A DNA stretch of 54,750 nt from an uncultured SAR116 cluster alpha proteobacterium. Lineage in GTDB: Bacteria; Pseudomonadota; Alphaproteobacteria; Puniceispirillales; Marisalimonadaceae. The translations under genes and the position numbers were made by a program. Below, piece after piece: positions 52,264 through 54,750 of the stretch. A model generated the notes under the pieces. That model made no database searches. It was not told where the DNA came from and worked only from the letters and a program-made list of their open reading frames with translations. Position 1 is the stretch's first letter. The number at the start of each line of letters is the position of its first letter. The stretch is from NCBI GenBank assembly GCA_902595515.1, contig CACJQK010000010.1, positions 1 through 54,750 of the forward strand, in the 5' to 3' direction.

Positions 52264-54360
52264 ATGTCAGTAGTAAAACATAGAATTTTAGACGAAATAG
52301 CACTCATAGAAGTTTCAAACCCACCAGTCAATGCTATTAGTGCCGCAGTTAGAATTGGACTTTTAGAAACTATTGAAGAACTATCCTTAGATGAAAAAAT
52401 ATTAGCTATAGTTATTACTGCTCCTGAAAGAACATTTCTTGCAGGTGCAGATATTAAAGAATTTGGTAAAAAAATAGATGCTCCAATTTTAGGAAATATT
52501 TGTGATAAAATTGAAAGTCTAAACAAAATAGTTGTTGCGTCATTACATGGAACTCCTCTTGGTGGTGGTTTGGAAGTAGCTATGTCAGCACATTATAGAA
52601 TTGCAGCTCCAAATACCAAAGTTGGTCTGCCAGAAGTTTTGCTAGGTATTTTGCCTGGTGCCGGGGGAACACAAAGACTTCCAAGATTATGTGGAGTTTC
52701 TATGGCTTTAGACATGATGCTTACTGGAAAACATGTTCCAGCTAAAAAGGCTCTGGATGCAGGTATTATAGATGTGATTGCCAAAAATAACAGCACCATA
52801 GATAATGGCATTGAATATGCCAAAAAATTAATTAAAGATGGATTTAAACCAAGACCCACTTCTCAGATGGAAGATAAGATCAGTGACACACAAGAAATAA
52901 GTAATAGTTTAATTAAAATTAAAGAAACTGCCTCAAAAAAATATAAAAATCTTTTTTCACCACATGCAATTATTAAATCTGTAGACGAAGGTCTTAAGTT
53001 AAATTTTCCAGAGGCTATCTCAAATGAAAGAAAATTATTTGAGGAATGTATCCAAAGTCCTCAAAGACAAGGGTTAATACATTCTTTCTTTGCTGAAAGA
53101 GCCAATACAAAAGTACCAGAATTAAAAGTCGGCAAACCGATAGAGCTTAAAAAAATTGGAATAATTGGTGGTGGTACAATGGGTACTGGAATTTCTATGG
53201 CTGCTATGAATGCAGGATTAGATGTGATCATGATAGAACAAAATGATGAAGCCATTGAAAAAGCAAAAACAAAAATAAATGCAACTTATGACCGAAACGT
53301 AAAATTAAACAGAATTAATAATGAACAAAAACTTGAAATTATGAGAATGTTCTCTGCAACTACAGATTTTAATGAACTCAAAGATAGAGATTTAATTATA
53401 GAAGCAGTATTTGAAAACATGGATATTAAAAAAGACGTTTTTAGCAAATTAAATCAAATTTGCAGAAAAAATTGTATTTTGGCAACTAACACCAGCTACT
53501 TAAACGTTAATGAAATATCTACAGTTGTAGATGATCCAAGTAGAGTAATTGGTCTTCATTTTTTTTCGCCAGCTAATATTATGAAACTCCTAGAAATTGT
53601 CGTAGCAGAAAAAACCTCAACAGACACAGTTGCTACAGCTTTTGACTTAGCTAAAAAAATGAGAAAAGTACCAGTAAGATCTGGAGTGTGTGATGGTTTT
53701 ATAGGTAACAGAATTCTATCAAAATATTTAGTTAGTACCTATCACATGGTTGAAGATGGAGCTAGCCCATTTCATGTAGATAAAGTAATTAGAGATTTTG
53801 GGTGTGCAATGGGAATTTTTCAAGTAATTGATTTAGCTGGTGGAGATATAGGCTGGGCAACAAGAAAAAGAAAAGCACCATTTAGACATAAAGATGACAG
53901 ATATGTAGAAATACCAGATAGAGTGTGCGAAAGAGGTTGGTTTGGTCAAAAAACTTCTAAAGGATATTATTTATATGGAAAAAATGTAGATTTTCTTACG
54001 CCTAATCCAGAAATAGAAGTAATTTGCGAACAAGAAAGAAAAAGAGTCGGAATAACTCCGAAAAAATTTGATGATAAGGAGATATTAGATAAATATATTG
54101 CTGCAATGGTATATGAAGGGACTAAAATTCTAAGTGAACAAATAGCACTAAAGCCTTCAGATATCGATGTTGTTTTTACCAATGGTTATGGATTTCCTAA
54201 ATGGAGAGGAGGTCCAATGAAATATGCAGATATTATTGGATTAGACAAAATATTGAAAAATATTCTAAAGTATTCAGAAGAAGACCCAAGATTTTGGTCT
54301 CCTCCGAAGCTATTAGAAGATTTAGTTAAACAAAACAAAAATTTTGACAGTTTAAATTAA
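52264..54360 (+). CDS. bifunctional enoyl-CoA hydratase/3-hydroxyacyl-CoA dehydrogenase
   Basis: A 698-aa FadB/FadJ-type protein that hydrates enoyl-CoA and oxidises 3-hydroxyacyl-CoA in beta-oxidation. The N-terminal crotonase domain has catalytic Glu104 (GGGLEVAMS) and Glu124 (GLPEVLLG). The NAD-binding motif IGGGTMG is at 301-307 and the dehydrogenase His432 in GLHFFSP; a second C-terminal dehydrogenase half completes it. AGAGGATA precedes the ATG. No thiolase is adjacent. It could process the crotonyl-CoA made by GcdH. Confidence 0.9.
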   Translation: MSVVKHRILDEIALIEVSNPPVNAISAAVRIGLLETIEELSLDEKILAIVITAPERTFLAGADIKEFGKKIDAPILGNICDKIESLNKIVVASLHGTPLGGGLEVAMSAHYRIAAPNTKVGLPEVLLGILPGAGGTQRLPRLCGVSMALDMMLTGKHVPAKKALDAGIIDVIAKNNSTIDNGIEYAKKLIKDGFKPRPTSQMEDKISDTQEISNSLIKIKETASKKYKNLFSPHAIIKSVDEGLKLNFPEAISNERKLFEECIQSPQRQGLIHSFFAERANTKVPELKVGKPIELKKIGIIGGGTMGTGISMAAMNAGLDVIMIEQNDEAIEKAKTKINATYDRNVKLNRINNEQKLEIMRMFSATTDFNELKDRDLIIEAVFENMDIKKDVFSKLNQICRKNCILATNTSYLNVNEISTVVDDPSRVIGLHFFSPANIMKLLEIVVAEKTSTDTVATAFDLAKKMRKVPVRSGVCDGFIGNRILSKYLVSTYHMVEDGASPFHVDKVIRDFGCAMGIFQVIDLAGGDIGWATRKRKAPFRHKDDRYVEIPDRVCERGWFGQKTSKGYYLYGKNVDFLTPNPEIEVICEQERKRVGITPKKFDDKEILDKYIAAMVYEGTKILSEQIALKPSDIDVVFTNGYGFPKWRGGPMKYADIIGLDKILKNILKYSEEDPRFWSPPKLLEDLVKQNKNFDSLN

Positions 54361-54364
54361 AATT

Positions 54365-54380
54365 TAGTTATCTATAACTA
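54365..54380. terminator. weak inverted repeat between convergent genes
   Basis: TAGTTAT and ATAACTA arms with a two-base centre lie between the beta-oxidation gene stop and the end of the MDR gene. There is no T-run on the plus side, so it is a poor intrinsic terminator. Confidence 0.25.
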
Positions 54381-54750
54381 CAAAGTAGGGTCGGGATTAA
54401 CTTTAACTACTAACTTTCCGAAATTTTTACCATTTAATAATCCTATGAAAGCATTAGGAGCATTTTCTAAGCCTTCAACAAAATCTTCTTTATATTTAAT
54501 CTTGCCTTCATTTATCCATTTTGAAAGAGCTATGATTGACTCTTCTCTTTGATCATAATGATTAAAAACAATAAAACCTTTTATCATCATTCTTTTTGTA
54601 AGTATTTGCCTAAATAATAAGGGCAATCTATCTTTTTCTCCACCTTTTAGACTTGTAGCATTATACAAACTAATAAGGCCGCAAACTGGTATCCTGGCAT
54701 AATCATTTAAGATAGGCATAACAGTATCGAAAGTAATACCACCTACGTTC
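54378..54750 (-). CDS. NADP-dependent MDR-family oxidoreductase, C-terminal part (cut by window edge)
   Basis: The frame stays open to the right edge, so this is the C-terminal ~124 residues of a longer protein. Upstream of Met54719 the reading NVGGITFDTV, followed by MPILNDYARIPVCGLISLYN, is the typical 'ENVGG...ARIPVCG' region of zinc-independent medium-chain reductases such as prostaglandin-reductase/CurA-type enzymes. They reduce the C=C of enones or enoyl compounds with NADPH. Convergent with the beta-oxidation gene; no start visible in the window. Confidence 0.85.
   Translation of the reverse strand, partial: NVGGITFDTVMPILNDYARIPVCGLISLYNATSLKGGEKDRLPLLFRQILTKRMMIKGFIVFNHYDQREESIIALSKWINEGKIKYKEDFVEGLENAPNAFIGLLNGKNFGKLVVKVNPDPTL

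Noticed and set aside
1-54750. CRISPR array, prophage, IS element, or defence island
   Set aside because: No regularly spaced repeats, integrase, transposase, cas, toxin-antitoxin or restriction gene could be seen.

Overview
The window is strongly AT-rich (about two-thirds A+T by eye), gene-dense and mostly made of short operons with few-base gaps or 1-20 nt overlaps. Gene content (Entner-Doudoroff genes, TauD and PhyH dioxygenases, HyuA/HyuB-type oxoprolinase, glutaryl-CoA dehydrogenase, M20 carbamoylase, DUF3833 and CHI-like proteins) fits a streamlined, probably marine heterotrophic alphaproteobacterium of the AT-rich kind (SAR11-, HIMB59- or AEGEAN-169-like). The lineage is an inference from composition and family content. 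I see no rRNA, tRNA, CRISPR, insertion sequence or prophage gene.

Layout. 0.1-2.0 kb: DEAD-box RNA helicase. 2-7.6 kb: a two-chain ThDP decarboxylase of the sulfopyruvate/phosphonopyruvate type with a Gfo/Idh/MocA oxidoreductase, two SDR proteins whose catalytic Tyr is replaced, an EamA permease and a beta-hydroxyacid dehydrogenase. 7.8-11.6 kb: zwf-pgl-edd, the upper Entner-Doudoroff pathway. 11.6-20.5 kb: mostly minus-strand genes: M20 carbamoylase, enolase-superfamily enzyme + alpha/beta hydrolase + EamA permease, a DUF3833/CHI-like/YciB envelope operon, and an amidohydrolase + luciferase-like pair; a HIT protein lies among them on the plus strand. 20.6-25.8 kb: TauD, cupin, HCCA isomerase-like protein, gcdH, then a class III cyclase-TolB-TPR protein. 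25.8-30.4 kb: denD and 5-oxoprolinase. 30.5-48.3 kb: a dense sugar-acid and hydroxyacid region: eda, a UxaA-SDR-FAH operon, an arabinonate/xylonate-type IlvD/Edd dehydratase with ltnD, kdgK with a D-2-hydroxyacid dehydrogenase, two tandem GlcD/D-lactate dehydrogenase paralogues with a LysE exporter, and otnC-otnI with an aldo/keto reductase and an MBL-fold hydrolase. 48.3-54.75 kb: a COG4091-type oxidoreductase, a Tyr phosphatase and a PhyH dioxygenase in one operon; then nitronate monooxygenase, a bifunctional beta-oxidation protein, and a partial MDR reductase cut by the right edge.

How they may work together. Glucose-6-phosphate would enter pyruvate and glyceraldehyde-3-phosphate through Zwf-Pgl-Edd-Eda; KdgK would feed 2-keto-3-deoxygluconate into the same Eda step. 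The UxaA-SDR-FAH operon looks like a non-phosphorylative route (dehydrate, oxidise at C4, hydrolyse the diketo acid) giving pyruvate plus a 2-hydroxyacid, which the GlcD-like pair could oxidise. DenD, LtnD, OtnC and OtnI form a C4 sugar-acid (erythronate/threonate) route that lacks a recognisable OtnK kinase here. No classical transcription factor and no solute-binding-protein transporter is present; several inverted repeats in divergent promoters are the only regulatory signals I can point to. Many genes need start correction because TTG/GTG codons precede a better ATG with a Shine-Dalgarno; a few genes appear to start truly at TTG.
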